Positions 1 to 8,743 of a stretch of DNA of 64,000 nt are shown here, piece after piece. This stretch comes from an uncultured Clostridia bacterium (GTDB lineage: Bacteria > Bacillota > Clostridia > Saccharofermentanales > DTU023), in assembly GCA_937922005.1 (NCBI GenBank), contig CAKZWV010000038.1, positions 1-64,000 of the forward strand, given 5' to 3'. Numbering within the stretch: the stretch's first letter is position 1; each line of letters opens with the position of its first letter. The notes under the pieces are model-generated. The model did no database searches. It was given only the letters and a program-made list of their open reading frames with translations, and was not told the origin of the DNA. Made by a program: the position numbers and the translations under genes.

Positions 1-2010
1 GATAGCCAGACGGCAACCACGCATACCCAACATGGGGTTGAGCTCCGCTAATTCCTCGATGACTTGGTGAATAGCAGAAACGGGGAGTCCTGCGGCATCA
101 GCCAGCTCTTTAATTTCAGTTTCTTGCTTGGGCAGGAACTCATGAAGGGGTGGATCCAGAAGGCGGATCGTTACAGGGAGATCGGCCATGGCCTCAAAGA
201 TACCTTCAAAGTCTTTCTGCTGGATGGGAAGAATGGTCGCAAGGGCCTTCTCCCGCTCTTCGGCGGTCTTGGCTAGGATCATCTTCCGGAAGGCAAAAAT
301 CCTATCTTTGCTAAAGAACATGTGCTCAGTACGAACGAGTCCGATTCCGCCTGCGCCTAGGTTTCTTGCATTGGTCGCATCTTGGGGGGTATCGGCGTTT
401 GCACGAACGTTCATCACCCGGACTTCGTCAGCATAGGCCATGATCTTTTTAAAGTTTTCGCTCATTTCTGCCGGAGCCATCTTCACCTTGCCCAGGTAGA
501 CCGTTCCAGCAGTCCCATCTAAGGAGATCTCATCGCCTTCTTTGACAGTGTGACCATTGACGGTAAAGGTCTTGGCCTTGGCATCGATAGAAACTTCTGA
601 GCAGCCGCAGATGCAGCACTTACCCATGCCTCTAGCTACCACAGCTGCATGGGAGGTCATCCCACCACGGACTGTCAAAATACCTTGGGCCAAGTTCATT
701 CCTTCGATATCCTCTGGCGAGGTCTCTAAACGGACCAAAATAACTTCTTTACCAGCTTCATGCCAAGCCCGGGCATCGGCTGCGGTAAAGACAACCTGGC
801 CAGATGCCGCACCAGGAGAAGCTGGCAGACCCTTGGTGATGGGCTTCTCGGCAGCTAGGGCCTTGGTATCAAAACTGGGGTGAAGGAGGGCATTCAAGCT
901 GTTGGGGTCAATCTGCATGAGGGCCTTTTCCTTGGAAACTAGACCACTTTCGACCATGTCCACAGCGACTTTTACAGCAGCGGTAGCTGTCCGCTTGCCA
1001 TTTCTTGTCTGGAGGAAGAAGAGTTTACCGTTTTCAATGGTGAACTCCATATCCTGCATGTCCCCATAGTGTTTTTCCAAGTTCTTGGCAGCATCCACGA
1101 ATTGCTTATAGAGGTCAGGGAACTGCTCAGCCATGTGATCCATGGGGAAAGGAGTCCGAATACCAGCGACGACGTCTTCGCCCTGGGCATTCATCAAATA
1201 TTCGCCATAGACTTTGTCTTCTCCTGTAGCTGGGTTCCGGCTAAAGGCCACGCCGGTTCCAGAGTTCTCTCCCATGTTCCCGTAGACCATCTCTTGGATA
1301 TTGACAGCGGTGCCCCAGCTACCAGGGATATTGTTCATCCTCCGATAGTAGATGGCCCGTTCATTATTCCAGCTACCAAATACGGCTTCGATGGCGTGGA
1401 AGAGCTGAACTTGAGGATCCTGGGGGAAAGGCTCTTTGCGCTCTCTCTCGTAGATTTCCTTGTAGGTCTTGACCAGGAACTTCATATCTTCCGTATCCAT
1501 CTCGTGGTCGGTCTCAATGCCCTTTTTCTCTTTAATCTTATCAATCTCCGCTTCAAAGAGCTGACGATCGATCCCGATGGCCACGTCGCTAAACATGGTG
1601 ATGAAACGGCGATAGGAGTCATAGGCAAAGCGAGGATTGTCAGTGAGCTTGGCTAGGCCCTCTACCACTTCATCATTGAGACCCAGGTTCAAGATGGTAT
1701 CCATCATCCCAGGCATGGAGGTTCTTGCCCCAGAACGTACGGAAACGAGAAGAGGGTGCTCAACGGATCCCAACTGCTTGCCCGTCTGTTTTTCTAGGGT
1801 GGCAATATGCTCCTCAATTTCTTTCTTGATCTCTTCTGCGATTTGCTTCTCATCATCATAATACCGGGTGCAGGCCTCTGTGGTAATGACAAAGCCCCGG
1901 GGGACCGGCATGCCTAAGTTGGTCATCTCACAGAGGTTGGCACCTTTGCCACCTAGGAGATTGCGCATGTCGGCCTTGCCTTCACTAAAATTATAAACGT
2001 ACTTGGTCAT
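1..2010 (-). CDS. ppdK: Pyruvate, phosphate dikinase (3' end cut by window edge)
   Basis: The first 670 residues of a PPDK, an enzyme normally about 875-890 residues long, are present; the rest lies left of the window. It interconverts pyruvate, ATP and phosphate with PEP, AMP and pyrophosphate in the cytosol. Residues 1-340 form the nucleotide-binding half (start MTKYVYNFSEGKADM, then LLGGKGANLCEM). The swivelling phosphohistidine domain carries GGMTSHAAVVARGMGK with the catalytic His at about residue 454, and the start of the PEP/pyruvate barrel follows (GIGLVRTEHMFF). The ATG at 2008-2010 is preceded only by a weak AAGGA. It follows glyS across a 160 bp gap filled with hairpins and a tandem repeat, so it may have its own transcript. 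Identity is very secure. Confidence 0.97.
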   Translation of the reverse strand, partial: MTKYVYNFSEGKADMRNLLGGKGANLCEMTNLGMPVPRGFVITTEACTRYYDDEKQIAEEIKKEIEEHIATLEKQTGKQLGSVEHPLLVSVRSGARTSMPGMMDTILNLGLNDEVVEGLAKLTDNPRFAYDSYRRFITMFSDVAIGIDRQLFEAEIDKIKEKKGIETDHEMDTEDMKFLVKTYKEIYERERKEPFPQDPQVQLFHAIEAVFGSWNNERAIYYRRMNNIPGSWGTAVNIQEMVYGNMGENSGTGVAFSRNPATGEDKVYGEYLMNAQGEDVVAGIRTPFPMDHMAEQFPDLYKQFVDAAKNLEKHYGDMQDMEFTIENGKLFFLQTRNGKRTATAAVKVAVDMVESGLVSKEKALMQIDPNSLNALLHPSFDTKALAAEKPITKGLPASPGAASGQVVFTAADARAWHEAGKEVILVRLETSPEDIEGMNLAQGILTVRGGMTSHAAVVARGMGKCCICGCSEVSIDAKAKTFTVNGHTVKEGDEISLDGTAGTVYLGKVKMAPAEMSENFKKIMAYADEVRVMNVRANADTPQDATNARNLGAGGIGLVRTEHMFFSKDRIFAFRKMILAKTAEEREKALATILPIQQKDFEGIFEAMADLPVTIRLLDPPLHEFLPKQETEIKELADAAGLPVSAIHQVIEELAELNPMLGMRGCRLAI

Positions 2011-2061
2011 GTTTTTTCTATTTTTCCTTCCTTGATTGAGAAATAGACTTTCTATGGTCTG

Positions 2062-2115
2062 GAAAGCACCTGCTGGTGCTTTCGTATAGGTAGGAAAGCT
2101 CCTTGTGGTGCTTTC
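2062..2115. repeat. Two tandem near-identical hairpins between glyS and ppdK
   Basis: A perfect 9 bp stem with a TGCT loop (2062-2083) is followed about 10 bp later by a copy with one stem mismatch (2094-2115). Both carry GAAAGC arms and GTGCTTTC arms. They sit 3' of glyS and 5' of ppdK on the minus strand. No T-run follows either on that strand, so they look more like structured repeats or RNA-stabilising hairpins than classical terminators. Confidence 0.6.
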
Positions 2116-2136
2116 TTGACAGCCCTAGGTTTTACT

Positions 2137-2176
2137 GTAGACGGCAGAATGCCTAAGTAGACGGCAGAATGCCTAA
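2137..2176. repeat. Perfect 20 bp tandem duplication over the glyS stop codon
   Basis: The unit GTAGACGGCAGAATGCCTAA occurs twice back to back (2137-2156 and 2157-2176). The second copy contains the glyS stop codon (TAG on the minus strand, 2173-2175), so the first is an extra downstream copy of the gene end. The unit contains a short inverted GGCA/TGCC pair. Confidence 0.85.
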
Positions 2177-3615
2177 GATAATAAAGAGGCAGAGGAAATT
2201 GGGAGTTCAGGCTTGAAATCAAAGCGTCCGGCAAAATACTCCGGCAAGGAGGCAATGGGCATCCGTACCTGACTCATAGAATCTCTCTCCCGGACAGTGA
2301 CCGCCTGATCCTCAACAGAATCAAAGTCAAAGGTCACGCAATAGGGGGTTCCAATCTCATCCTGGCGACGGTAGCGCTTTCCAATGGACTGGCGTTCGTC
2401 AAACTCGCAGGTAAAGAGAGGATTCAAAAGATCAAAAACCTTTTCCGCCTCAGTCGCTAATTTCTTAGAAAGCGGGAGGACGGCCACCTTAACGGGGGCG
2501 AAATAGGGATGGAAGCGTAGAACAATCCTTGTCTCCCCATCTTCTAGCTGTTCCTCATCATAGGCCTCAGTCAGGAGGGCCAAGAACATCCGGTCTGCAC
2601 CCAAAGAGGGCTCGATCACATAGGGGATGTACTTTTCCTGCTTATCCGGGTCAAAATACTGGAGGTCTTGCTTGGAATATTTCATATGCTGGCCGAGATC
2701 ATAGTTGGTCCGATCAGCCACCCCCCAGAGTTCGCCCCAGCCAAAGGGGAACTTGTATTCAAAGTCCGTGGTTGCCACAGAATAGAAAGAGAGTTCCTCT
2801 TTCTCATGGTCACGCATCCGCAGATTTTCCCCAGTCAGGCCACAGGCCTTGAGCCAAGCCTCGCAATAATCTTTCCAATAGTGGAACCATTCAAGGTCGG
2901 TCCCTGGCTCACAGAAGAATTCAACTTCCATCTGCTCAAATTCACGGGTCCGAAAGATGAAGTTTCCTGGAGTAATCTCATTACGGAAGCTCTTACCCAC
3001 CTGGGCGATGCCAAAGGGGATTTTTTTGCGACTAGACCGCTGCACATTGAGGAAGTTGGTAAAAATTCCCTGGGCCGTCTCCGGTCTCAGGTAAATCTCT
3101 GACTTAGAGTCTTCCGTCACTCCCTGGTAGGTCTTATACATGAGGTTAAATTTACGGATCGGCGTAAAATTAGCCTTTCCGCACTGGGGACATGGGATAG
3201 CTTCTTCAGCAATAAAGGCGCTAAGTTCATCCTCTGTCGATGCCTCGACGGACTTCCCATGAATCTCCAAGGGCCGCCCCTTCTCAGTCAAATAATCCTC
3301 TACGAGTTTATCAGCCCGATACCTAGCCTTGCAGTCTTTGCAGTCTAAGAGGGGATCTGAAAATCCTCCAATATGGCCCGAAGCCTCCCAAACCTGGGGG
3401 TTCATCAGGATGGCTGCATCGAGACCTACATTGAGCTTGTGGTGGGCAAAGGCCTGCCACCAAGCTGCCTTAATGGAACGTTTTATTTCAGCACCTAAGG
3501 GGCCATAATCCCAGGCGTTTGCTAAGCCTCCGTAGATCTCGGATCCAGGATAGACAAAGCCTCGGGTCTTGGCCAGTGCCACAAGTTTTTCCATCGTTTT
3601 TTCGGTATTATTCAC
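2173..3615 (-). CDS. glyS: Glycyl-tRNA synthetase, dimeric (alpha2) type
   Basis: Class II aminoacyl-tRNA synthetase that charges tRNA-Gly, of the single-chain dimeric type rather than the glyQ/glyS tetramer. Visible features are the N-terminal signature [20 protein letters not shown], a zinc-like insertion with two cysteine pairs (LDCKDCKA and CPQCGKA), motif 2 around [14 protein letters not shown], motif 3 [14 protein letters not shown], and a C-terminal anticodon-binding domain. Length is about 480 residues, usual for the family. I prefer the GTG at 3613-3615, which overlaps the stop of the upstream omega gene by 8 bp; an ATG at 3637-3639 in the same frame is possible. It is the last gene of remA-gmk-rpoZ-glyS. 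Confidence 0.95.
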   Translation of the reverse strand: MNNTEKTMEKLVALAKTRGFVYPGSEIYGGLANAWDYGPLGAEIKRSIKAAWWQAFAHHKLNVGLDAAILMNPQVWEASGHIGGFSDPLLDCKDCKARYRADKLVEDYLTEKGRPLEIHGKSVEASTEDELSAFIAEEAIPCPQCGKANFTPIRKFNLMYKTYQGVTEDSKSEIYLRPETAQGIFTNFLNVQRSSRKKIPFGIAQVGKSFRNEITPGNFIFRTREFEQMEVEFFCEPGTDLEWFHYWKDYCEAWLKACGLTGENLRMRDHEKEELSFYSVATTDFEYKFPFGWGELWGVADRTNYDLGQHMKYSKQDLQYFDPDKQEKYIPYVIEPSLGADRMFLALLTEAYDEEQLEDGETRIVLRFHPYFAPVKVAVLPLSKKLATEAEKVFDLLNPLFTCEFDERQSIGKRYRRQDEIGTPYCVTFDFDSVEDQAVTVRERDSMSQVRMPIASLPEYFAGRFDFKPELPISSASLLS

Positions 3616-4531
3616 TGATCTCACTTCCCTCTGTTGCATTTTCCACCAGGCTCTCTGCCAAATCTTCCTGGGCAGCTATATCGTCTAAGCCATCATCCTC
3701 CAAGTCGAGATGCCCTACTGAGCCTCCCTCTTCCTCTCTGCCTTCGACCAAGGGGCCCTTATTCCGTGCTTTGGCCTTGCCGAAGCCAACTTTAGCAGCG
3801 TAATTTTTACCAATTTTTAAGTCATTGATAAAGCTGTATCCTGCTAGTTCTAGGTTCTCCGTTGCCGCATTTTCCATATAGGCTTTTCTGCGCTCATGGT
3901 AGTCTTCCTTGAGCTCGTCTTGCTCTTTTTCTGCGGCCCGGTCTCTCTCGGCTGCCTTGGCTGCCATTTCCGCCTCGGCCTGATTCTGCTCAGCCTTCAG
4001 CCTTGCATTGGCCAAAAGCTTCTTTTCCTTTCGGGTCTTGGGCTGATCAGCCAGGTATTCGCCTACAGCATCGTCGATGGCCTCCGTAAGCTGATCATCC
4101 TCAAAGTCTTCCGTGCTCAAAATATTCTCATACTGCCGGGCATACTCTGCCCCGATGAGACGTTGCATTTTGGCATTTTGTTCCTTGGTTTCCCGGCCGG
4201 CTTCTGTATCCGATAAGGCTGCTAATTCTTCCGGACTCCTAGCCGCAAGGCCAAGGTCGGCGCGTTCCCGATAGGCCTTAGCTAGTTCCCCGGTCTCATA
4301 TTCCACCGTTCGCGGAATAATAACGTCGAGATCCCCGGGAAGGGCCACAATCTTATTGGCGGCAATTTCCTTGGCAGCGATAGAAAGGGCATTATCCTCC
4401 TTGTCCACGTTGCGCACCAAGGCTTGGCCCCCATCTGTTAATTGTCGGGCCCTCTTTGCCGCAAACATGGTCAGGGTGTAACGATTATCCACCCGCTTCA
4501 GCAATTCTTCCAATTGTGGTTCAATGAGCAT
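3608..4531 (-). CDS. rpoZ: RNA polymerase omega subunit with long charged C-terminal extension
   Basis: Residues 1-75 match the omega subunit, which helps assemble and stabilise RNA polymerase: the core [20 protein letters not shown] and the following [18 protein letters not shown] helix are clear. Omega is usually 65-100 residues; here about 230 more follow. The extension is rich in Ala, Glu, Lys and Arg, with a long predicted coiled-coil (about residues 165-225, [20 protein letters not shown] and onward) and an acidic C-terminus. The ATG has a good GGAG Shine-Dalgarno. The position between gmk and glyS agrees with the conserved gmk-rpoZ pairing. The function of the extension is unknown; I see no frameshift or fused known domain. 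Confidence 0.85.
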   Translation of the reverse strand: MLIEPQLEELLKRVDNRYTLTMFAAKRARQLTDGGQALVRNVDKEDNALSIAAKEIAANKIVALPGDLDVIIPRTVEYETGELAKAYRERADLGLAARSPEELAALSDTEAGRETKEQNAKMQRLIGAEYARQYENILSTEDFEDDQLTEAIDDAVGEYLADQPKTRKEKKLLANARLKAEQNQAEAEMAAKAAERDRAAEKEQDELKEDYHERRKAYMENAATENLELAGYSFINDLKIGKNYAAKVGFGKAKARNKGPLVEGREEEGGSVGHLDLEDDGLDDIAAQEDLAESLVENATEGSEISE

Positions 4532-4556
4532 CCAAATTCTCCTTTTTCGATCTAGC

Positions 4557-5243
4557 CTAGGCCATGGAATCTGGTTCCGACCCAGCCTCTTCTTCCCCTA
4601 GGGCACGTGCTGCCGCTAAAATCTCCTCGTAATCTGCTAAAATCGCATCTTCCATCCCGACGTGCATCCGATACTTAAGGTGTTCTGCTTCAGCAATCGC
4701 TTCAAGTTGGGAGATGCTATGTTCTAAGTCGTTTTCGGCGTTACGCACAACAAAGTCAAACTGCTTAGCACTTAAGATCTCATTTTGGGCCCTGGTCATC
4801 CGGCGAACCATACTGGCAGCCGTCTGGGTGCCCCGGTCATGAAGACGGCGATAGAGGGTATGCATACTGGGTGGCATGAGAAAAACAGAGATAGCCCCGG
4901 GGAAATTCTTTTTCACACTCAGGGCCCCCTTCACAGTCAATTCAAAGATGATATGTTCACCTTGCTCATAAGCCTGCTGGATGGGAGGTTTCGGTGTCCC
5001 ATAGTAGTTTCCATCAAATTGGTCAAATTCTAGGATATCTCCTTTGGCCAACATATCCATAAACTCTTCTTGGGTCTTGAAGTAATAATCCTTTCCCTCA
5101 ATCTCCTGAGGCCGCTGGGGCCTTGTGGTCACTGAGACAGAATTTTTAAAGTCCGGATGGCGACGGATAAACTCCTTGACCACCGTACTCTTGCCCACAC
5201 CAGAAGGACCAGAGACGACCATAACAATACTTTGATTTTCCAT
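4557..5243 (-). CDS. gmk: Guanylate kinase
   Basis: Phosphorylates GMP to GDP with ATP. The P-loop SGPSGVGKST is near residue 15, followed by the GMP-binding segment SVSVTTRPQRPQEIEGKDYY and the lid region around RLHDRGTQ. The open frame extends 26 codons upstream, but the ATG at 5241-5243 has a GGGAG Shine-Dalgarno and gives the family N-terminus (MENQSIVMVVSGPSG). The product is 228 residues, slightly longer than the usual 205-210 because of an acidic C-terminal tail. It lies 22 bp after remA and 25 bp before rpoZ, the standard Firmicutes order. Confidence 0.96.
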   Translation of the reverse strand: MENQSIVMVVSGPSGVGKSTVVKEFIRRHPDFKNSVSVTTRPQRPQEIEGKDYYFKTQEEFMDMLAKGDILEFDQFDGNYYGTPKPPIQQAYEQGEHIIFELTVKGALSVKKNFPGAISVFLMPPSMHTLYRRLHDRGTQTAASMVRRMTRAQNEILSAKQFDFVVRNAENDLEHSISQLEAIAEAEHLKYRMHVGMEDAILADYEEILAAARALGEEEAGSEPDSMA

Positions 5244-5265
5244 GTCTCCCTCTTTTCCCTCGGGT

Positions 5266-5526
5266 TTATGCTTCTGGTGATTCTTGCATTCCCAGCATAG
5301 CGGCCAGGACCTCGATCTCATAAGCCGATAAAATCACGTGGTTGCTCTCCATGAGGATGACGGACCGAGTTTTACGGCCAGCACTGGCATCGAGGAGCAT
5401 CTTACGATCTCGTGCCTCTTGAATGACGCGGCGCACAGGGGCCGAATCGGGGGAAGCCAGGCCTACAATTTTTTTCCTGGAGCAAAGGCTGCTGGGACCA
5501 ATCTGAATAAAGTCTTGATCTGACAT
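5266..5526 (-). CDS. remA: RemA/DUF370 family DNA-binding regulator
   Basis: An 86-residue protein of the DUF370/RemA family. In Bacillus subtilis RemA is a DNA-binding activator of extracellular matrix genes and forms ring-like oligomers. The family core is clear: IGPSSLCSRKKIVGLASPDS, then APVRRVIQEARDRKMLLDAS and GRKTRSVILMESNHVILSAY. Length and the location immediately upstream of gmk are typical of the family. It is the first gene of the operon, behind a strong promoter (5700-5728) and a structured leader. The matrix role in this organism is inferred only from family membership. Confidence 0.9.
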   Translation of the reverse strand: MSDQDFIQIGPSSLCSRKKIVGLASPDSAPVRRVIQEARDRKMLLDASAGRKTRSVILMESNHVILSAYEIEVLAAMLGMQESPEA

Positions 5527-5550
5527 GAATAATCCTTTCTTATTCGGAAA

Positions 5551-5611
5551 TCTTTCCCCATTTCCTAGCTAACAAAGGCAAAGCCCCTGGTGGGGCTGGA
5601 TCTGGGGAAGT
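5551..5611 (-). promoter_or_regulatory. Structured leader of remA with nested hairpins
   Basis: Between the promoter and the remA start, the minus strand can form AGCCCC-ACCA-GGGGCT (5582-5597), followed by a T-rich stretch, inside an outer pairing CTTCCCCA...TGGGGAAAG. The T-stretch is broken by GCC, so termination would be partial. It resembles an attenuator, but no known riboswitch class is recognised. Confidence 0.45.
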
Positions 5612-5699
5612 ATCAATGAATGGAGCTAAATCTTTGTCTACCGTTATTTCTTGTGTTACTTGTCCACACGAGACAAATAAAGCCGACAATTCTTGCTTT

Positions 5700-5728
5700 A
5701 TCTTAATATATTTCTGCTATTTTGTCAA
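5700..5728 (-). promoter_or_regulatory. Sigma-A type promoter for remA-gmk-rpoZ-glyS
   Basis: On the minus strand TTGACA (5723-5728) and TAAGAT (5700-5705) are separated by exactly 17 bp. The predicted start is about 165 nt before the remA ATG. Confidence 0.75.
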
Positions 5729-5745
5729 ATTCTTTTTGTCTATCC

Positions 5746-6513
5746 TTAGGACTCAGAAAGGCTTTGACACTCTGGCCCAGGATCTAGTCGGAGCGGGATA
5801 AAATCCCTCTGGTCACAAGAAACGAGCGAATAGCAGGTTCCATTATAGACATATTTTTCTAAATGATAAAGATGATTCTTGGTATGAATGTGCCCAAAAA
5901 CCACTTCTTGTACCTCGTACTCAGCAAAAAGTTTCGTATAATCGTTTTCCTCCAGACCCCGGGCCAGGCAGGGATAGTGCGTCATCACAACCAAACGGGC
6001 CTGAGGATGGGCCTTTTGCAATTTTGCTGCTGCCTGCAAAGACAGACGCATCCTCCCCAGTTCACGGTTCCAAAGCTTCATATCCGTCGGGTCATCGGTC
6101 CGAAATTGGGGAGTCTGGGGCAAGTTATAGCCCTTGGTTCCGGCCACGATATAGGCCTCATCCAAAGATAAGATGGCATTGTTTTTTAAAATCACCAAAT
6201 CATCCAGCCCCTCTGCCGCAAAAGTTTTCTCCAAAATGGCCGTAGTCTGCCACCAGTAATCGTGGTTGCCTCGCAGGAGAATTTTTCGCCGTCCCGGCCA
6301 AGAGTGGATCAAGTGCAGATCCGGCAAGGCCTCCTCCAGGGTCATGGCCCAGGAAATATCTCCAGGGATCAGCAGTTCATCTTCGGGGCCCACATGAGCC
6401 CGGAGGCCGGCTTCGAGCTTGGCTACGGCGTCACGCCATTCTGGTCCAAAGATATCCATGGGTTTAGGTTTGGCTAGGGAAAGATGGGGGTCTGAGATGG
6501 CAAATAAGGCCAT
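5746..6513 (-). CDS. Calcineurin-like metallophosphoesterase
   Basis: A 255-residue soluble phosphoesterase of the calcineurin-like superfamily. The metal ligand motifs are all present in order: DPHLS near residue 8, LLIPGDISW near 48, ILLRGNHDYWW near 78, VVMTHYPCL near 175 and VVFGHIHTK near 205. It resembles YkuE-like or YpbG-like clostridial phosphohydrolases of unknown substrate. It starts 4 bp after the uvrC stop and is the last gene of tsaE-tsaB-uvrC-MPE. No terminator is obvious before the remA promoter. The substrate cannot be predicted. Confidence 0.9.
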   Translation of the reverse strand: MALFAISDPHLSLAKPKPMDIFGPEWRDAVAKLEAGLRAHVGPEDELLIPGDISWAMTLEEALPDLHLIHSWPGRRKILLRGNHDYWWQTTAILEKTFAAEGLDDLVILKNNAILSLDEAYIVAGTKGYNLPQTPQFRTDDPTDMKLWNRELGRMRLSLQAAAKLQKAHPQARLVVMTHYPCLARGLEENDYTKLFAEYEVQEVVFGHIHTKNHLYHLEKYVYNGTCYSLVSCDQRDFIPLRLDPGPECQSLSES

Positions 6514-6517
6514 AGGA

Positions 6518-8743
6518 TTATGTTTCCTCCTTGAGGTGAAAGTGAGTATAGACTTGCTCGGCTAAGGTCATGGACAGGCCTGTTTTTTCGGCAATTTCGT
6601 CAGCCGTTGCCTCCTTCACCTTCTGAACCGTTTTAAAGGTCTGGAGGAGCTTTTTGCGGCGGGCTGGTCCAATGCCAGGAATATCTTCCAGACTAAATTG
6701 CATGGATTTTTTCCTATGTAGACTATTATTGAGGCGGTTAGCAAAGCGGTGAGCCTCATCTTGGCAAGCGGATATCAAGCGCAGGAGACTAAGCCGGTAG
6801 GCCCGCTCATGGGCCGGATCTTCGGCCATATAGAGGCGGTTGCTATAGATTTCTTCGGATTTGAAATGATCGGACAAACGGTCCGGAAAAGGTTCTCTCA
6901 ATTCCAGTTCGCTTCCATCGGCAAAGACCAGGCATGAGCTTTGGTGTTTGGGATCTTTTTTCATTCCACAGACAGCCGTTTCGGGCAGGGCGGCCCGGAT
7001 CAGGTCATAGACCTTGTGAAGATGGCCAATCCCCCCGTCAATCAAGATCAGGTCGGGAGCTTCCGTAAAGCCAAAGGTCTTTTCCTGGAAGTTTTTAAGA
7101 CGGCGGTCTAAGGTTTCTGCCATCGCTTGGTAATCGTCAATACCCTCAAAGGACTGGATGGTAAAGTGCCGATACTCACTCCGCTTAGGCTTACCTTGGA
7201 CGAAGACAACCATAGAGGCAGCCCGGGTACTCGCCCCAAAGTTAGCAATATCATAGGCCTCAATCCGGTCGGGCCGGTGATCAAGGCCTGTAAGAGCAGC
7301 TAGAAGGTCTAAAGTTAAGGAAAGTCCCTGACTATCGGCTCCTGTCAGACTTCTATGCAAGAGGGTCTCCCGGGCATTGCGCTCAGCCATCTCGCAGAGG
7401 TCTTTCTTGTAACCTCGCTGGGGATGGACGAGCTTTCTAGCCAGATAGCCCTCCAAAAGGGCCTCGTAATCTGGATCCAAGGGGACACCAAGGATCAAAT
7501 CAGGATTTTTCTTCCGGGGCCTTGGGGCGGAAGACTCCAATGATTCCTCTGGCAAATCCAAGAGATCTGTCCCGTCCTGGTCGAGGTCCAGACGCCCCCT
7601 TTGGTCAAAGATCTGGGGAATTACGGCCTGAAGGATTTCCTCCGCCGTCTCCTCCTGGTCTGGCAAAAAGTAGGAGGCCGTGTGGATCATACGGCCCTCG
7701 CGGACCGCCAGAACTTGAACAGCAATCTCCCGCTGATTCCGAGCCAGGCCCAAGATATCCAGGTTGGCCTTGGTTTGTACATTATAGATACTTTGCTTTT
7801 CCATGAGGGCCTTGAGAGCCTTAATCTGGTCCCGGATCTGCCCAGCTTTTTCAAAAGCCAGGGCCTGGGCTGCTTCCGCCATACTCTTTTCAAGTTCACG
7901 GATCAGGCCATCATAAGAACCACGGAGAAATTTTGCAATCTGTTCATAATCCTTCCGATAGGCCTCAGGGGTGACCTCACCGGTACAGGGAGCCCGGCAC
8001 TTACCAATATGGTAGTAGAGGCAGGGACGCACCTTGCCGAGGTCGGCCGGAAACTCATAACGGCAGCGCTTCATCGGGAATATTTGGTAAATAGCTTGAA
8101 TGGCTTCTTTTAGTTTCCAAGGCAAAAAGGGGCCAAAATATTCCGACGCCTCATCACCTGCTTCATGGGCATGGAAGGAATGTAGGAGTCGGGGATAGGT
8201 CTCTCCCCAGGTGATCTTGAGATAAGGGTACTCCTTGTCGTCCCGAAGAAGGACGTTGTACTTGGGCTGATACTCCTTGATGAGGTTGTTTTCTAAGATC
8301 AGGGCCTCCAGCTCATTGGCGCAGAGGATATAGGAAAAGTCGGCGATGTTGCGGATCATAGCCAGGACCTTGGCAGTGCCCGCAGGATGGGCGCAAAAGT
8401 AGGATTTCAGGCGGTTGGGAAGGACCTTGGCTTTGCCCACATAGATGACCTGGCCGGTATCGTCCTTCATTAGGTAGACCCCGGGTTTCGGAGGAATGAG
8501 AGCCAGGTCTGCCTGAAAGCGAATTCCGTTCCGAGAGGCTTCCTTCTCCATGGCCGCCCGGGAACCCACATGGACCTCCGGAAGGCTCTTTAAGATGGCC
8601 AGGGCCCGGGCCTCCTTGGGGGAGCTTGGCAAGGGTCCCTGGTCAACCTGCTGGGTCGCCTTATCAGCCTGCTGGGCTCCCTGTTTTGCCTGGAAGCTGT
8701 CCTGGTTGGCCTGCTGGGTCTTATGTGGGTCGGATGGGCTCAT
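6518..8743 (-). CDS. uvrC: Excinuclease ABC subunit C with Gln-rich N-terminal extension
   Basis: Dual-incision nuclease subunit of UvrABC nucleotide excision repair. The GIY-YIG domain starts near residue 87 (PGVYLMKDDTGQVIYVGKAK), the UVR domain lies near 290-325, the RNase H-like second nuclease domain contains LILIDGGIGHLHKV, and a C-terminal helix-hairpin-helix has LEDIPGIGPARRKKLLQTF. The protein is 741 residues, against about 600 for the family. Most of the excess is a 75-residue Gln/Ala-rich N-terminal stretch. I keep the upstream ATG because it has a GGAG Shine-Dalgarno and overlaps the tsaB stop (ATGA). An internal Met at about 8551 would give a normal N-terminus. Confidence 0.95.
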   Translation of the reverse strand: MSPSDPHKTQQANQDSFQAKQGAQQADKATQQVDQGPLPSSPKEARALAILKSLPEVHVGSRAAMEKEASRNGIRFQADLALIPPKPGVYLMKDDTGQVIYVGKAKVLPNRLKSYFCAHPAGTAKVLAMIRNIADFSYILCANELEALILENNLIKEYQPKYNVLLRDDKEYPYLKITWGETYPRLLHSFHAHEAGDEASEYFGPFLPWKLKEAIQAIYQIFPMKRCRYEFPADLGKVRPCLYYHIGKCRAPCTGEVTPEAYRKDYEQIAKFLRGSYDGLIRELEKSMAEAAQALAFEKAGQIRDQIKALKALMEKQSIYNVQTKANLDILGLARNQREIAVQVLAVREGRMIHTASYFLPDQEETAEEILQAVIPQIFDQRGRLDLDQDGTDLLDLPEESLESSAPRPRKKNPDLILGVPLDPDYEALLEGYLARKLVHPQRGYKKDLCEMAERNARETLLHRSLTGADSQGLSLTLDLLAALTGLDHRPDRIEAYDIANFGASTRAASMVVFVQGKPKRSEYRHFTIQSFEGIDDYQAMAETLDRRLKNFQEKTFGFTEAPDLILIDGGIGHLHKVYDLIRAALPETAVCGMKKDPKHQSSCLVFADGSELELREPFPDRLSDHFKSEEIYSNRLYMAEDPAHERAYRLSLLRLISACQDEAHRFANRLNNSLHRKKSMQFSLEDIPGIGPARRKKLLQTFKTVQKVKEATADEIAEKTGLSMTLAEQVYTHFHLKEET

